DNA from: a bacterium
Lineage (GTDB): Bacteria > Vulcanimicrobiota > JABDET01
Direction of reading: 5' to 3'
DNA length: 64,000 bases
Assembly (NCBI GenBank): GCA_021800275.1
Contig: JAJYZB010000001.1
Location: forward strand, 248,001-312,000
The position numbers and the translations under genes were made by a program. The notes beneath the pieces were generated by a model. It saw only the letters and a list, made by a program, of their open reading frames with translations. It was not told the DNA's origin and made no database searches. The stretch's first letter is position 1, and the number at the start of each line of letters is the position of its first letter. Positions 45,208 through 53,963 of the stretch are shown piece by piece.

Positions 45208-45624
45208 CTAGACCTCTAAATCCTTTTCCCCTTTCTGGCAAAGTTCAACCAGAACTCCATGGGTTTGTTTCGGGTGAAGAAAAGCAACTATTTTTTTATT
45301 TCCTCCTGGGCGGACTCCCCCGATAGGAAGCACTCCACTAGCAGAAATTTTATTTAAACAATCGGAAAGAGATTGAGTTTCAAAAGCGATATGGTGAATT
45401 CCCTCTCCTCTTTTTTCAAGAATATGATAGAGTGGAACTCCTTTACTTAAAGGCTCTAAAAGCTCAATTTTGCTCTCTCCTATAGGTAAAAACGCAACTC
45501 TAACTCCTTCTTTTTCAACTTCTTCCATGTTTGCCACTGTTAGATCAAGAGTGTCTTGATAAAATTTCAGGGACTCTTGAATAGAACTCACTAAAATCCC
45601 AACATGATCAATCTTTTTAAGCAT
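45208..45624 (-). CDS. mce: Methylmalonyl-CoA epimerase
   Basis: This 138-residue VOC-fold protein has paired metal-binding modules: KIDHVGILVSSIQESLKFYQ, KIELLEP, GEGIHHIAFET and HGVLVELCQ, giving the His-Glu-His-Glu set. It converts (S)- to (R)-methylmalonyl-CoA in propionate or odd-chain metabolism. Mutase and carboxylase genes are not adjacent. Instead it heads a signalling operon (22 nt before the GGDEF gene), an unexplained pairing. Length and motifs are normal; a glyoxalase-like relative is the alternative. Confidence 0.9.
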   Translation of the reverse strand: MLKKIDHVGILVSSIQESLKFYQDTLDLTVANMEEVEKEGVRVAFLPIGESKIELLEPLSKGVPLYHILEKRGEGIHHIAFETQSLSDCLNKISASGVLPIGGVRPGGNKKIVAFLHPKQTHGVLVELCQKGEKDLEV

Positions 45625-45865
45625 ATAAATAAATTCTGCAAAAACAGAAATCTGCCTTTAAAAATTTAAATAGAGCGGTTCACTCCTTTTCCCGCATCCA
45701 TGGTCTGCATCACTGCCACGACCCTGAATTTCTCGATAGGATCCCGCCAGCCCGCATGAATGAGAAGCGCGCGACAAGAAATCTGGCGGCCTGAAGAAGG
45801 CGTAAATGGATCAGATGCCGAAATAATAATGACTTCATGTGAGAAGCAAAAAAGGGAGGAATCTG
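45625..45865. other. G+C-rich divergent spacer between mce and hpf
   Basis: About 240 bp. Positions 45690-45800 are clearly richer in G+C than the surroundings. On the minus strand a frame of some 60 codons without ATG ends at TAA 45666-45668; it is open but has no start or ribosome site, so I treat it as a possible decayed segment or an untranslated RNA rather than a gene. The hpf ribosome site AAGGGAGG is at its right end. Confidence 0.4.
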
Positions 45866-46375
45866 ATGGAAATCACCTTGAAAAGTAAAAATTTCGAACT
45901 GACAGAGGCATTAAAAAATTATACCAGAAAAAAAATGTCCCGAATTGAAAAGTATCTGGATCGAATTCTTTTCGCGGATGTTATGCTTTCAGCGGAAAAA
46001 AATCGACATCTCGTTGAAGTGACTATCCATACAAATGGCGCTGTTTTGCGGGGGGAAGAAAAAACTGAAAGCATGTATTCTTCGATTGATAAAGTCATTG
46101 ATAAACTGGAAAGGCAAGTCTTAAAACTAAAAGAAAAAAGACACGATCGCCACCATCTTAGAGAGATTGAAGAACAACCTCAAGAAGCTCCGCCAGAGCT
46201 TAAAATTCGAGTAAAAAAACAAAAAATTCAAAAACTGACGCTGGAAGATGCGGTTCAACGGGCAGCAGAAAGCAAAAATCATTTTTACTGGTTCCACAAT
46301 CGCGAAACAGGAGAAATGAATCTTGTTTATCAGGAAAAAAATGGGGGGGTAACTGTTTTGGAACCAATCGCTTGA
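45866..46375 (+). CDS. hpf: Ribosome hibernation-promoting factor, long form
   Basis: This 169-residue protein has an N-terminal S30AE domain (MEITLKSKNFELTEALKNYT, RHLVEVTIHTNGAVLRGEEK, YSSIDKVIDKLERQ; about 1-95) and a C-terminal dimerisation domain (LEDAVQRAAESKNHFYWFHN, TGEMNLVYQEKNGG; about 115-169). The long form dimerises 70S ribosomes into inactive 100S particles in stationary phase. ATG 45866 is preceded by AAGGGAGG; the longer frame would use a GTG 27 nt earlier. rpoN and pts genes, frequent neighbours in proteobacteria, are absent. It is 79 nt upstream of secA on the same strand. Confidence 0.94.
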   Translation: MEITLKSKNFELTEALKNYTRKKMSRIEKYLDRILFADVMLSAEKNRHLVEVTIHTNGAVLRGEEKTESMYSSIDKVIDKLERQVLKLKEKRHDRHHLREIEEQPQEAPPELKIRVKKQKIQKLTLEDAVQRAAESKNHFYWFHNRETGEMNLVYQEKNGGVTVLEPIA

Positions 46376-46430
46376 GAGTATATTCAAAAGAAATGATGCC
46401 GATCATTGGCTCTATAATAAAACTCTCAAG
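46371..46430 (+). promoter_or_regulatory. Nested inverted repeats and TATAAT between hpf and secA
   Basis: A perfect 9-bp inverted repeat, CTTGAGAGT (46371-46379) and ACTCTCAAG (46422-46430), encloses a second hairpin AATGAT-GCCG-ATCATT (46392-46407). A consensus -10 TATAAT (46413-46418) lies between the inner hairpin and the outer right arm; the matching -35 position reads GAAATG, which is poor. The left arm overlaps the hpf stop codon. The structure could end hpf transcripts or control secA; no long T-run follows. Confidence 0.5.
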
Positions 46431-46453
46431 ATGTGTTTTAAGATAGTCTTTTT

Positions 46454-49021
46454 ATGCTTACTTTTGTAAAAAAAATCTTAAGTTCTAATGAAAGAGAGAT
46501 TCGAAGATTCCAAAAATTGGTAACGGCTGTCAATCATCTTGAACCTGAAATCCAAAAATTGTCTGACGAAAACCTTCAAAGAAAAACCGCAGAATTTAAA
46601 GAAAAAATTTCGCGAGGAGAATCTGTAGACAATTTACTCATTGAATCTTTCGCTGTCGCCAGAGAAGCCGCCCACAGGTCAGTAGGCCTGCGTCCATTTG
46701 ATGTGCAGCTCATTGGAGCCATGGTCCTCCATGAGGGGCGAGTTGCAGAAATGAAAACAGGAGAAGGAAAAACTCTAGCTGCTGTTCCAGCAGTATATTT
46801 AAACTCGCTTACTGGCAGAGGCGTTCATGTTGTGACTGTGAATGACTATCTCGCAAAACGAGACGCTAACTGGATGGGTCCTATCTATCAAAGTCTTGGA
46901 TTAAAATTTGGATTTATCCAACATTTTATGGAACCTCCTGAAAGACAGAAAGCCTATCTCTGCGATGTTACTTACGTTACTAACAATGAAGTAGGATTTG
47001 ACTATTTAAGAGATAATATGGTGACTTCACTGGATCAATGCGTTTTAAGAGAATTAAATTATGCCATTGTGGATGAAGTGGATTCTATTTTAATTGATGA
47101 AGCTCGAACCCCTCTTATTATTTCCGGAATTGCCGAAGAATCAACTGACCAGTATGTCCGTTTTGCTCAAATAGCAAAACAATTACAAAAAGAAGCGGAT
47201 TATACGGTTGATGAAAAAGCCCATGCTGTTCCTTTAACCGAACAAGGGGTTTCTAACACAGAGAAGCTCTTAAAAATTTCTAACCTTTACGGAGATGAAA
47301 ACATTGAGCTGCTTCACCATGTTAATGCAGCTTTAAAAGCTAAAGAGCTCTTTAAACGAGACGTGGATTACATTGTAAAGGATGGAGAAATCATCATTGT
47401 TGACGAATTCACTGGCAGATTGATGTACGGAAGAAGATATTCAGATGGCCTTCACCAAGCAATTGAGGCGAAAGAAGGAGCTAAAGTAAAACAAGAGGAT
47501 CAAACTCTAGCAACCATCACTTTCCAAAACTTCTTCAGGCTTTACAAAAAACTTGGGGGCATGACAGGAACAGCAGCAACAGAAGAAACTGAATTGCAAA
47601 AAATTTACAACCTGGATGTCGTGGTTATTCCAACCCATCGCCCAATGATACGAAAAGACCACCCTGATTTAGTCTATCGCACTGAAAAAGCGAAGTTTGA
47701 AGCTATTGTCCAAGAGATCGTAACCTGGTATAAAAAAGGAAGGCCAGTTTTAGTCGGAACCAGGAGCATAGAAAAAAGCGAAATTCTTTCCCAAATGCTT
47801 CAAAAACGCGGCATTCCTCATCAAGTTTTAAATGCCAAATACCATGAAAAAGAAGCGGATATTATCGCCCAGGCTGGCCGCCACAAAATGGTAACCATTG
47901 CCACCAATATGGCGGGGCGAGGAGTGGATATCATTCTTGGGGGAAACCCTCCTGACCATGAAGCCCAAAAAAACGTTAAAAACCTTGATGGGCTGCACAT
48001 CATTGGAACAGAACGACATGAATCCAGACGAATTGACAATCAGTTGAGAGGACGCTCAGGAAGACAAGGGGATCCAGGTTCAACCCGTTTTTATGTATCA
48101 CTCGATGATGAACTGATGAGACTTTTTGGAGGAGATAAAATCTCAAATTTAATGGAGAGGTTTGGAGCAGAAGACATTCCTATTGAATCTAAATTTATCA
48201 CTAGAGCCATTGAAAACGCCCAAGCAAAAGTGGAAGGACACCATTTTGAGATGAGAAAAAATGTGCTGGAATATGATGACGTCATGAACCAGCAGAGAGA
48301 GGTCATCTACGTAGAAAGAAGAAAAATTTTAGAAGGAATCCCTCTGTCAGCTCACATCCAGGAAATGATCAAATCCGTTCTGGACAGGATTATTCCTGAA
48401 TACGTCCACTCTGAAATGAGAACGGATCAATGGGATATCCCCGGGCTTTGGAAAGGGATCAGCGAAATTATCCCTCTTTCTTCCACAGGGCTCACTTCGC
48501 AGCATCTGGAAGAGTGCAGAAATAGAAGGGACAGCGCTCAAAAGATTCATGCAACAGTTCAAGATGCAGCATTAAAAGCTTACATGAACAAAGAAAATTT
48601 AGTAGGTTCTGATGTGATGCGAGATTTAGAACGGCATATTTTATTATATGTCATAGATACAAAATGGATCGATCATTTAAGGAATATGGATCATTTAAGA
48701 GAAGGAATCGGGCTCCGGGCGTATGGACAGAAAGACCCGAAAGTCGAATACATTAACGAAGCTTTCGAGATGTTCGAATCTTTAAAATCCAGCATCGAAG
48801 AAGACGCTGTCAAATATTTATATCAAATTCAAGTCCAAAATCCATCTGAAGAAATTTATGAACCCACCTATCACGTGACAGGAACCAATCGTGGAGAAGA
48901 TGGAGAGAGCAAAAAACCAGTCGTTCGAGAACAGAAAGTTGGAAGGAACGAACCCTGCCCTTGCGGCAGCGGATTAAAATATAAAAAATGCCACGGCAGA
49001 GAGGTAAAAAGCAGTGTTTGA
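46454..49021 (+). CDS. secA: Protein translocase ATPase SecA
   Basis: This 855-residue motor drives preproteins through SecYEG. Features are [20 protein letters not shown] with GEGKTLAA (Walker A), [20 protein letters not shown] (DEAD-like Walker B), [26 protein letters not shown] (helicase motif V region), the [13 protein letters not shown] motif VI and the C-terminal zinc-binding tail [14 protein letters not shown] that contacts SecB or ribosomes. No Shine-Dalgarno is visible before the ATG, and a 17-codon frame ends 7 nt upstream, so translation may depend on coupling. Its 3' end overlaps the GTG start of prfB by 8 nt. Confidence 0.97.
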   Translation: MLTFVKKILSSNEREIRRFQKLVTAVNHLEPEIQKLSDENLQRKTAEFKEKISRGESVDNLLIESFAVAREAAHRSVGLRPFDVQLIGAMVLHEGRVAEMKTGEGKTLAAVPAVYLNSLTGRGVHVVTVNDYLAKRDANWMGPIYQSLGLKFGFIQHFMEPPERQKAYLCDVTYVTNNEVGFDYLRDNMVTSLDQCVLRELNYAIVDEVDSILIDEARTPLIISGIAEESTDQYVRFAQIAKQLQKEADYTVDEKAHAVPLTEQGVSNTEKLLKISNLYGDENIELLHHVNAALKAKELFKRDVDYIVKDGEIIIVDEFTGRLMYGRRYSDGLHQAIEAKEGAKVKQEDQTLATITFQNFFRLYKKLGGMTGTAATEETELQKIYNLDVVVIPTHRPMIRKDHPDLVYRTEKAKFEAIVQEIVTWYKKGRPVLVGTRSIEKSEILSQMLQKRGIPHQVLNAKYHEKEADIIAQAGRHKMVTIATNMAGRGVDIILGGNPPDHEAQKNVKNLDGLHIIGTERHESRRIDNQLRGRSGRQGDPGSTRFYVSLDDELMRLFGGDKISNLMERFGAEDIPIESKFITRAIENAQAKVEGHHFEMRKNVLEYDDVMNQQREVIYVERRKILEGIPLSAHIQEMIKSVLDRIIPEYVHSEMRTDQWDIPGLWKGISEIIPLSSTGLTSQHLEECRNRRDSAQKIHATVQDAALKAYMNKENLVGSDVMRDLERHILLYVIDTKWIDHLRNMDHLREGIGLRAYGQKDPKVEYINEAFEMFESLKSSIEEDAVKYLYQIQVQNPSEEIYEPTYHVTGTNRGEDGESKKPVVREQKVGRNEPCPCGSGLKYKKCHGREVKSSV

Positions 49022-50145
49022 TTTAAAACTCCAGACCCAAGAGCTGCAAATAAAATTCAACGAAATCAAGGAGTTTCTTTGACCCAAACTTAAAAACTTC
49101 TCGACTTTCACAACTTGAAAATATGCTTAATGATCCTGATGTGTGGCAGGACCAGGAAAAAGCGCGAAGCATTGGACAGGAAATTTCTAGAATCCGAGAA
49201 GAAAAAAATTTAATTGATTCTTTAATGTCAAAAATCGAAAACCTGCAGGCTTATGCTGAACTTATTGATCAGGATCCCTCTTTAGAATCCGAAGCAAAAA
49301 TCGAAGCAAAAGATATCGAAAAAATCCTGACAAATCTGGAACTGAAAGTTCTTTTCTCGGAATCTTATGACTCCTGTTCAGCAATCCTCTCCATACATCC
49401 TGGAGCTGGTGGGACAGAAAGCCAGGATTGGGCTCAAATGCTCCTGCGCATGTACTCCAGATGGGCTGAAAAAGTCGGATTTGTTGTTGAAATCGCTGAC
49501 CTGCTGCCAGGAGAAGTTGCCGGAATCAAGAGCGCCACCGTTTTCATTAAAGGAATTAATTCTTATGGTTTTTTAAAAGGCGAAACAGGAGTTCACCGCC
49601 TTGTTCGAATTTCACCTTTTGACGCCAATAAAAGACGCCATACCTCTTTTGCCTCCATCGAAATTCTTCCTGAAGTCACAGATGAAGTAAAAGTTGAAAT
49701 CAGGGAAGAAGATTTGAAAATTGACACTTTCAGGGCAAGCGGCGCAGGAGGACAGCACGTCAATAGAACAGAGTCAGCGGTTCGACTGACTCATCTTCCA
49801 TCCGGCATTGTGGTCTCCTGCCAAAATGAACGGAGCCAGCATCAAAATAAAGCTCTTGCCCTACGTATTCTCAAAGCTAAATTGTTTGAAATAGAAATGC
49901 AAAAACGACAGAAAGAGATGGAAAAACTAGCCGGCAAAAAAACTGAAATTGGGTGGGGAAGACAGATTCGTTCTTATGTTTTCCAGCCTTACAGTTTAAT
50001 TAAAGACTTGAGAACAGGGTATGAAACAGGAAACGTGCAGCCTGTCATGGATGGCGATATAGATGAATTTTTAAAAACCTATCTGATCTTTCAAAAAACA
50101 GGAAAAAAAGTTAAAGATATAGAACCCCAGGAGGTCGAGGAATAG
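49014..50145 (+). CDS. prfB: Peptide chain release factor RF2, expressed through a programmed +1 frameshift
   Basis: The zero frame starts at GTG 49014 inside secA (AGAGAGG upstream) and encodes 22 residues to CTT, then meets in-frame TGA at 49080-49082. A +1 shift at CTTTGAC continues as [20 protein letters not shown] and runs to TAG 50143-50145, giving about 376 residues. The mature protein has the RF2 anticodon-like SPF in [15 protein letters not shown] and the catalytic GGQ in [19 protein letters not shown]. It releases peptides at UGA and UAA. Because the internal stop is UGA, RF2 level sets its own frameshifting. Calling only the frame from the internal ATG at 49123 would truncate it. 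The TPR gene follows 3 nt later. Confidence 0.95.
49067..49083 (+). promoter_or_regulatory. prfB programmed frameshift site
   Basis: The site reads AAGGAG-TTT-CTT-TGA-C, the same layout as the classic prfB site: an internal Shine-Dalgarno three nucleotides before the slippery CTT, with UGA and C following. It is the known RF2 autoregulatory signal. Confidence 0.95.
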
Positions 50146-50148
50146 ACA

Positions 50149-50763
50149 ATGACTTATCGAATGATTAAACGACTTCTTCTTGTTTCTTTATTAAGTGTTA
50201 TTTTTTTCCTCTTCATCACCCTGTTTTCGGGAGAAATAGAAGCATTTAAATTAAACCGCCAAAAACAGCAGCTTTCCCAAGAGCAGGCTCCGCCTGCAAT
50301 AGTCATGGAGAGAATAAAAAATTTAAAAGAGGAAATTAAACTGGATCCAACAGATAGCACTGCGTATTTTAGTTTAGGAAATCTCTATTTAGAAGCATCC
50401 AAATACCATCACGCGCTAAACTTTTATAAAAAAGCGGTTGAAATTAATGGGAATGATGTTGACTCCCGAAATAATCTGGCTGTCTGCTACTTTGCGCTGG
50501 GGGAGAGTTCAAAAGCTTTTTATCAAATGAGTGAAGCCCTGAAAATCCAGCCCAGGTCTCAAAAATTATGGTTGAATCTAGGGATCTTCAGCCACGAAGC
50601 AGCAGAATCTTTAGGTCAAACAAAAAATTCTAAGCTTCAGGTCCAGGAATATTTAAAAACTTCCAGATATGCTTTGAAAAAAGCATATCACCTGGCTCCT
50701 TCAACAACCACTGGAGAACGAGCAAAACGAGAGTATCACCGATATTACAACTCCCTGCCATAG
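50149..50763 (+). CDS. Membrane-anchored TPR protein
   Basis: This 204-residue protein has one N-terminal transmembrane helix (about 8-28, LLLVSLLSVIFFLFITLFSG), a coiled stretch, and two to three tetratricopeptide repeats (TAYFSLGNLYLEASKYHHAL, DVDSRNNLAVCYFALGESSK, QKLWLNLGIFSHEAAESLGQ). It is probably an adaptor on the outer face of the inner membrane. It starts 3 nt after the prfB stop and converges with rpoD. The specific partner is unknown. Confidence 0.88.
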   Translation: MTYRMIKRLLLVSLLSVIFFLFITLFSGEIEAFKLNRQKQQLSQEQAPPAIVMERIKNLKEEIKLDPTDSTAYFSLGNLYLEASKYHHALNFYKKAVEINGNDVDSRNNLAVCYFALGESSKAFYQMSEALKIQPRSQKLWLNLGIFSHEAAESLGQTKNSKLQVQEYLKTSRYALKKAYHLAPSTTTGERAKREYHRYYNSLP

Positions 50764-50772
50764 AAGAGTTGC

Positions 50773-51951
50773 TCACTCACCCATCCAATAATCTTTCAAC
50801 CATTTTGAACGAGCCGGATGACGAAGTTTCCTCAACGCTTTTGCCTCGATCTGGCGAATTCTTTCGCGAGTGACTCCAAACTCTTGACCCACTTCCTCAA
50901 GAGTTCTCGGCCTACCATCTTCTAAACCGAAACGCAGCTGCAGCACTTTTTTCTCTCTTGGAGAAAGATTTTGGAGAAAATCCTCCATTCTTTCTCTTAA
51001 CAAAATTGTGGAAGCAGCTTCAGCAGGAGCAACAGCTTCATGATCTTCAATGAAATCTCCCAGATGAGAATCTTCTTCTTCCCCAATTGGCGTTTCAAGA
51101 GAAATAGGTTCCTGTGAAATTTTAATAATTTCCCTGACCCTGTCCAGGGCGAGTTTTTCTCTATATTTGATCTCTTCCTGGACAATCGCATCATGTAAAG
51201 AAAGCTCATAACCCGCTTCTCGAGAAAGCTCCTTTGCAACAACTTGTTTGTCAACAGGAAACATGTATTGGGCGATTTCTTCCACATTAGGATCTCTTCC
51301 AAGAGCCTGGAGCAGCAGCCTGGACGTTTTAATTAAACGATTGATAGTTTCAACCATGTGCACAGGAATACGAATGGTTCTAGCCTGATCAGCCAAAGAA
51401 CGCGTAATTGCCTGTCTGATCCACCAGGTGGCATAGGTGGAAAATTTATATCCCTTTCTGTAATTAAACTTCTCGACAGCTCGAATTAATCCCATATTCC
51501 CTTCCTGAATTAAATCTAAGAAAAGCATCCCCCTGCTCACATATTTTTTTGCAATACTTACAACCAGACGCAAATTTGCCTCTGTGAGAGAACGCTTTGC
51601 GATTTCATCGCTCTGTTCAATGCGTTTTGCGAGGTTGATCTCTTCTTCAGAAGTTAAAAGGGGAACTTTTCCAATCTCTCTTAAATACATTCGAACCGGG
51701 TCGTCGTATCCAATTCCTTCTGCAGTAATGAGATCTTCTTCACTTAGTTCATTCTCATCCTTACCCGAATCATCTATGATTTCAATTCCTTCTGCGACAA
51801 GTCTTTCAAATAGCTCATCCAACTGCTCAGGCGAAACGTCTTCATATTGATAAAGACAATCGCTGATCTCTTCATAAGTTAAAGATCCCCTTTTTTTCCC
51901 GCGTTCTATTAGACGTTTTATTTCTTCTTGAAGATCCTGTAAATCAGGCAT
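50773..51951 (-). CDS. rpoD: Primary RNA polymerase sigma factor (RpoD/SigA)
   Basis: This 392-residue protein has region 1.1 (about 1-60) and region 1.2 ([20 protein letters not shown]). Region 2 contains [20 protein letters not shown] and [20 protein letters not shown]. Region 4 is [20 protein letters not shown] followed by LRKLRHP. Region 3 is unusual: after EEIAQYM (residue 230), where SigA proteins reach KVREI within about five residues, there are about 35 extra residues (roughly 231-265, nt 51157-51261) before [18 protein letters not shown]. It begins one nucleotide after the dnaG stop, so the two are translationally coupled. The neighbouring dnaG and full set of regions support the primary sigma assignment. 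Confidence 0.96.
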   Translation of the reverse strand: MPDLQDLQEEIKRLIERGKKRGSLTYEEISDCLYQYEDVSPEQLDELFERLVAEGIEIIDDSGKDENELSEEDLITAEGIGYDDPVRMYLREIGKVPLLTSEEEINLAKRIEQSDEIAKRSLTEANLRLVVSIAKKYVSRGMLFLDLIQEGNMGLIRAVEKFNYRKGYKFSTYATWWIRQAITRSLADQARTIRIPVHMVETINRLIKTSRLLLQALGRDPNVEEIAQYMFPVDKQVVAKELSREAGYELSLHDAIVQEEIKYREKLALDRVREIIKISQEPISLETPIGEEEDSHLGDFIEDHEAVAPAEAASTILLRERMEDFLQNLSPREKKVLQLRFGLEDGRPRTLEEVGQEFGVTRERIRQIEAKALRKLRHPARSKWLKDYWMGE

Positions 51952-51952
51952 G

Positions 51953-53668
51953 TTAAACCGGTTTGCTGCCTCCTTTCATTTTTTTGAGCAACTCTACATA
52001 AGATGTGTATGTCTCATCTGTGGGATCCAATTTTCTCTCTTTAATTTTCTGCAAAACTTCCTCTTTTAAACTTTTTAATTCTTTTTTAAATCTTTCCTCT
52101 TTTTGTCGGGAGATCAATGTCATGAAATTTCCTATTTCTCCAACAGGGGGTTCTGCGGAAAGACGACTTAAAAAAAAAGAAACAGACTGTGGAATATCTT
52201 CTAATAACAATATTTCTTTTTTCTTCTCCTGATAGACCCGGAAAAGGAAATGCGCCGACTCTCGGGGCAATTTTTCCTCGAAATCATCAGGAGAAATCTG
52301 ACTCCATGCTTCAGGAGCTAAAGAGGGTTCCCATAAAATCCATTTTAAAATCTCTGTCTCTCGAGAAGAAAAAGGAAAAGCGTCAGGCATTTGAGAAAAA
52401 TGACTTGTCTTTTTGCGCACAAGTGATCTGAGCAGAGATTCAGAAATATTTAATTCCTGGGAAATCAGCTTAATCTGTTCATCACGCAAAATAGGATTGG
52501 AAATCAAATATAGAAAAGGGAGTATCTCATCTACAATTCTAGTTTTCTCTTCTGGTATTTTAACATTATATGTTTTGAGGGAAAGTTGGAGAGCGAATTG
52601 AACAGGTGAAAGAGCATGATTCAAAAGAGTTTCAAAAGCTTCTTTCCGATTCTTTCTCAAAAAAGAATCAGGGTCATCCCCTTCAGGGAGAATAAGCAGA
52701 AAAAAATCCAGGTTGGCCTGCTGCAGAATTATCATGGCTCGTTTCATGGCTTCGAGGCCGGCTTTGTCTCCATCGTAAGCAACAATCACTTTTTCCACGT
52801 ACCGTCCGAGAAGTTTAGCCTGCTGAATTGTCAAGCTGGTGCCTAAAGAAGCAGCCGTATTTTCAAACCCGAATTGATGCAGCATGATCGCATCTAAATA
52901 TCCTTCCACAAGCAGAACAAAATTTTTTTTAGCTATTCCTTGTTTTGCGAGTTGGAAAGCATAAAGATTTTCCCCCTTTTTGAAAACAGAGGAATCCGGA
53001 GAATTCAAATATTTTGGCTCTTCTTTCCCAATCGTTCTCCCGCCAAAACCTACTAAATGCTCAAACAGATCTCGAATAGGGAAAATAAGGCGATTAGAAA
53101 AATTATCTCTGGGTGGGATGCTTCTTGACACTAATCCCGCTTCCTTCATTTCTTCAATGTCATAACCCTGTTTGGACAGATATTGAATTAAGTTCTGGTT
53201 CGAAAAAGGAGCCATTCCTAGTTGAAAAATTTCAATCATTTTAAACTGAATTTTCCTGGTCTCTAGATACTGAAGTCCTGCCTCACCTTCTTTGCTTTTC
53301 AATAAAATCTGTTGAAAATAGCCTAGAGAAGCCTCCAATAGACCTCTGATGCGGTTTTGTTTTTTCCTTTTTTCGCTGTCATGAAAGATAAGAGGAAGTC
53401 CAGCTTTTTCTGCGAGAAGATTTCTGGCTTCCTGAAAAGAGATGTTTTCTATTTTCATTAAAAACTGAGCCAGATTGCCGCCAGCTCCACATCCAAAGCA
53501 GTGCCATAAGCCATTTTCAGGATTCAAATTAAAAGACGGGGTTTTTTCTGAATGAAATGGGCACAACCCTTTTAAAGAACGACCTGAGGGCTTTAAAGAA
53601 AGGTAAATACCGATTACATCGGCAGGAGCAATTCGCTCTAAAATCTCTGCGAAAAAATCTGTTTTCAT
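51953..53668 (-). CDS. dnaG: DNA primase DnaG
   Basis: This 571-residue replication primase has an N-terminal zinc-binding domain ([19 protein letters not shown] then WHCFGCG, a CHC2 set with usual spacing) and an RNA polymerase/TOPRIM core ([54 protein letters not shown]). The C-terminal helicase-binding region ends about residue 565. It lays RNA primers at the fork. It is upstream of rpoD with one base between, the common macromolecular-synthesis pair without rpsU. It is divergent from rpoB across 291 bp; I find no convincing promoter on its side. Confidence 0.96.
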   Translation of the reverse strand: MKTDFFAEILERIAPADVIGIYLSLKPSGRSLKGLCPFHSEKTPSFNLNPENGLWHCFGCGAGGNLAQFLMKIENISFQEARNLLAEKAGLPLIFHDSEKRKKQNRIRGLLEASLGYFQQILLKSKEGEAGLQYLETRKIQFKMIEIFQLGMAPFSNQNLIQYLSKQGYDIEEMKEAGLVSRSIPPRDNFSNRLIFPIRDLFEHLVGFGGRTIGKEEPKYLNSPDSSVFKKGENLYAFQLAKQGIAKKNFVLLVEGYLDAIMLHQFGFENTAASLGTSLTIQQAKLLGRYVEKVIVAYDGDKAGLEAMKRAMIILQQANLDFFLLILPEGDDPDSFLRKNRKEAFETLLNHALSPVQFALQLSLKTYNVKIPEEKTRIVDEILPFLYLISNPILRDEQIKLISQELNISESLLRSLVRKKTSHFSQMPDAFPFSSRETEILKWILWEPSLAPEAWSQISPDDFEEKLPRESAHFLFRVYQEKKKEILLLEDIPQSVSFFLSRLSAEPPVGEIGNFMTLISRQKEERFKKELKSLKEEVLQKIKERKLDPTDETYTSYVELLKKMKGGSKPV

Positions 53669-53730
53669 AGTAGGCTCACTAGATGTTTTTTAAATTACGG
53701 TGTCTTTTAAGAAAATCCTTCCACGATCTA

Positions 53731-53759
53731 TTGACTTGAAAAAAAATATGTGTTATAAT
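53731..53759 (+). promoter_or_regulatory. Near-consensus sigma-70 promoter for rpoBC
   Basis: TTGACT (53731-53736), a 17-nt spacer and TATAAT (53754-53759). Eleven of twelve hexamer bases match consensus and the spacing is ideal. Transcription would start near 53766, leaving a leader of about 194 nt before rpoB. Confidence 0.88.
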
Positions 53760-53806
53760 AAAAAGTCTTGAATAAAATCTTGCAATCATACAGGGCTAAA
53801 TTGTCC

Positions 53807-53848
53807 ATTCGCGGCAGAGAGCGCTCCGTGGATTTTTTTTGTTTTTTT
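53807..53848 (+). terminator. Terminator-like hairpin in the rpoB leader
   Basis: An 8-bp stem (53807-53814 with 53826-53833, two G-U pairs, core CGCGG/CCGTG) and an 11-nt loop are followed by T7-G-T7. It lies about 40 nt after the expected transcription start and 110 nt before rpoB, so it looks like an attenuator. No competing antiterminator fold is certain. Confidence 0.6.
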
Positions 53849-53861
53849 GGGGGCGGCGTGC

Positions 53862-53963
53862 ATGAACCCGTGCGCACTCCTTGAGTTGCAGAGAAACTGG
53901 CAAGAACAAAATATTACATCAAACCATTTGGAAAAATTAAAAAAGGAGAGTGAAGCAGGTTGA
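53862..53963 (+). CDS. Possible 33-residue leader ORF coupled to rpoB
   Basis: ATG 53862 opens a 33-codon frame ([14 protein letters not shown]..., ending KKESEAG) whose TGA overlaps the TTG start of rpoB (TTGA). GGGGGCGG lies about 8 nt before the ATG. The ATG itself is in the loop of a small hairpin (GCGTGC, 53856-53861, with GTGCGC, 53870-53875), just after the leader terminator. The rpoB ribosome site lies within this frame. It may be a regulatory leader peptide or chance; no homologue is known to me. Confidence 0.4.
   Translation: MNPCALLELQRNWQEQNITSNHLEKLKKESEAG

Noticed and set aside
45666-45845. Open minus-strand frame of about 60 codons between mce and hpf
   Set aside because: It has no ATG or ribosome site and begins inside the hpf leader; the raised G+C content alone can keep a frame open.
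46393-46446. 17-codon frame ending 7 nt before secA as a SecM-like arrest peptide
   Set aside because: It has no arrest motif, no signal sequence and no ribosome site, and would start upstream of the likely -10 box; kept only as a remark under the secA leader.
49080-49082. In-frame TGA near the start of prfB as a disabling mutation
   Set aside because: The surrounding AAGGAG-TTT-CTT-TGA-C is the standard RF2 programmed frameshift signal, so the gene is intact.
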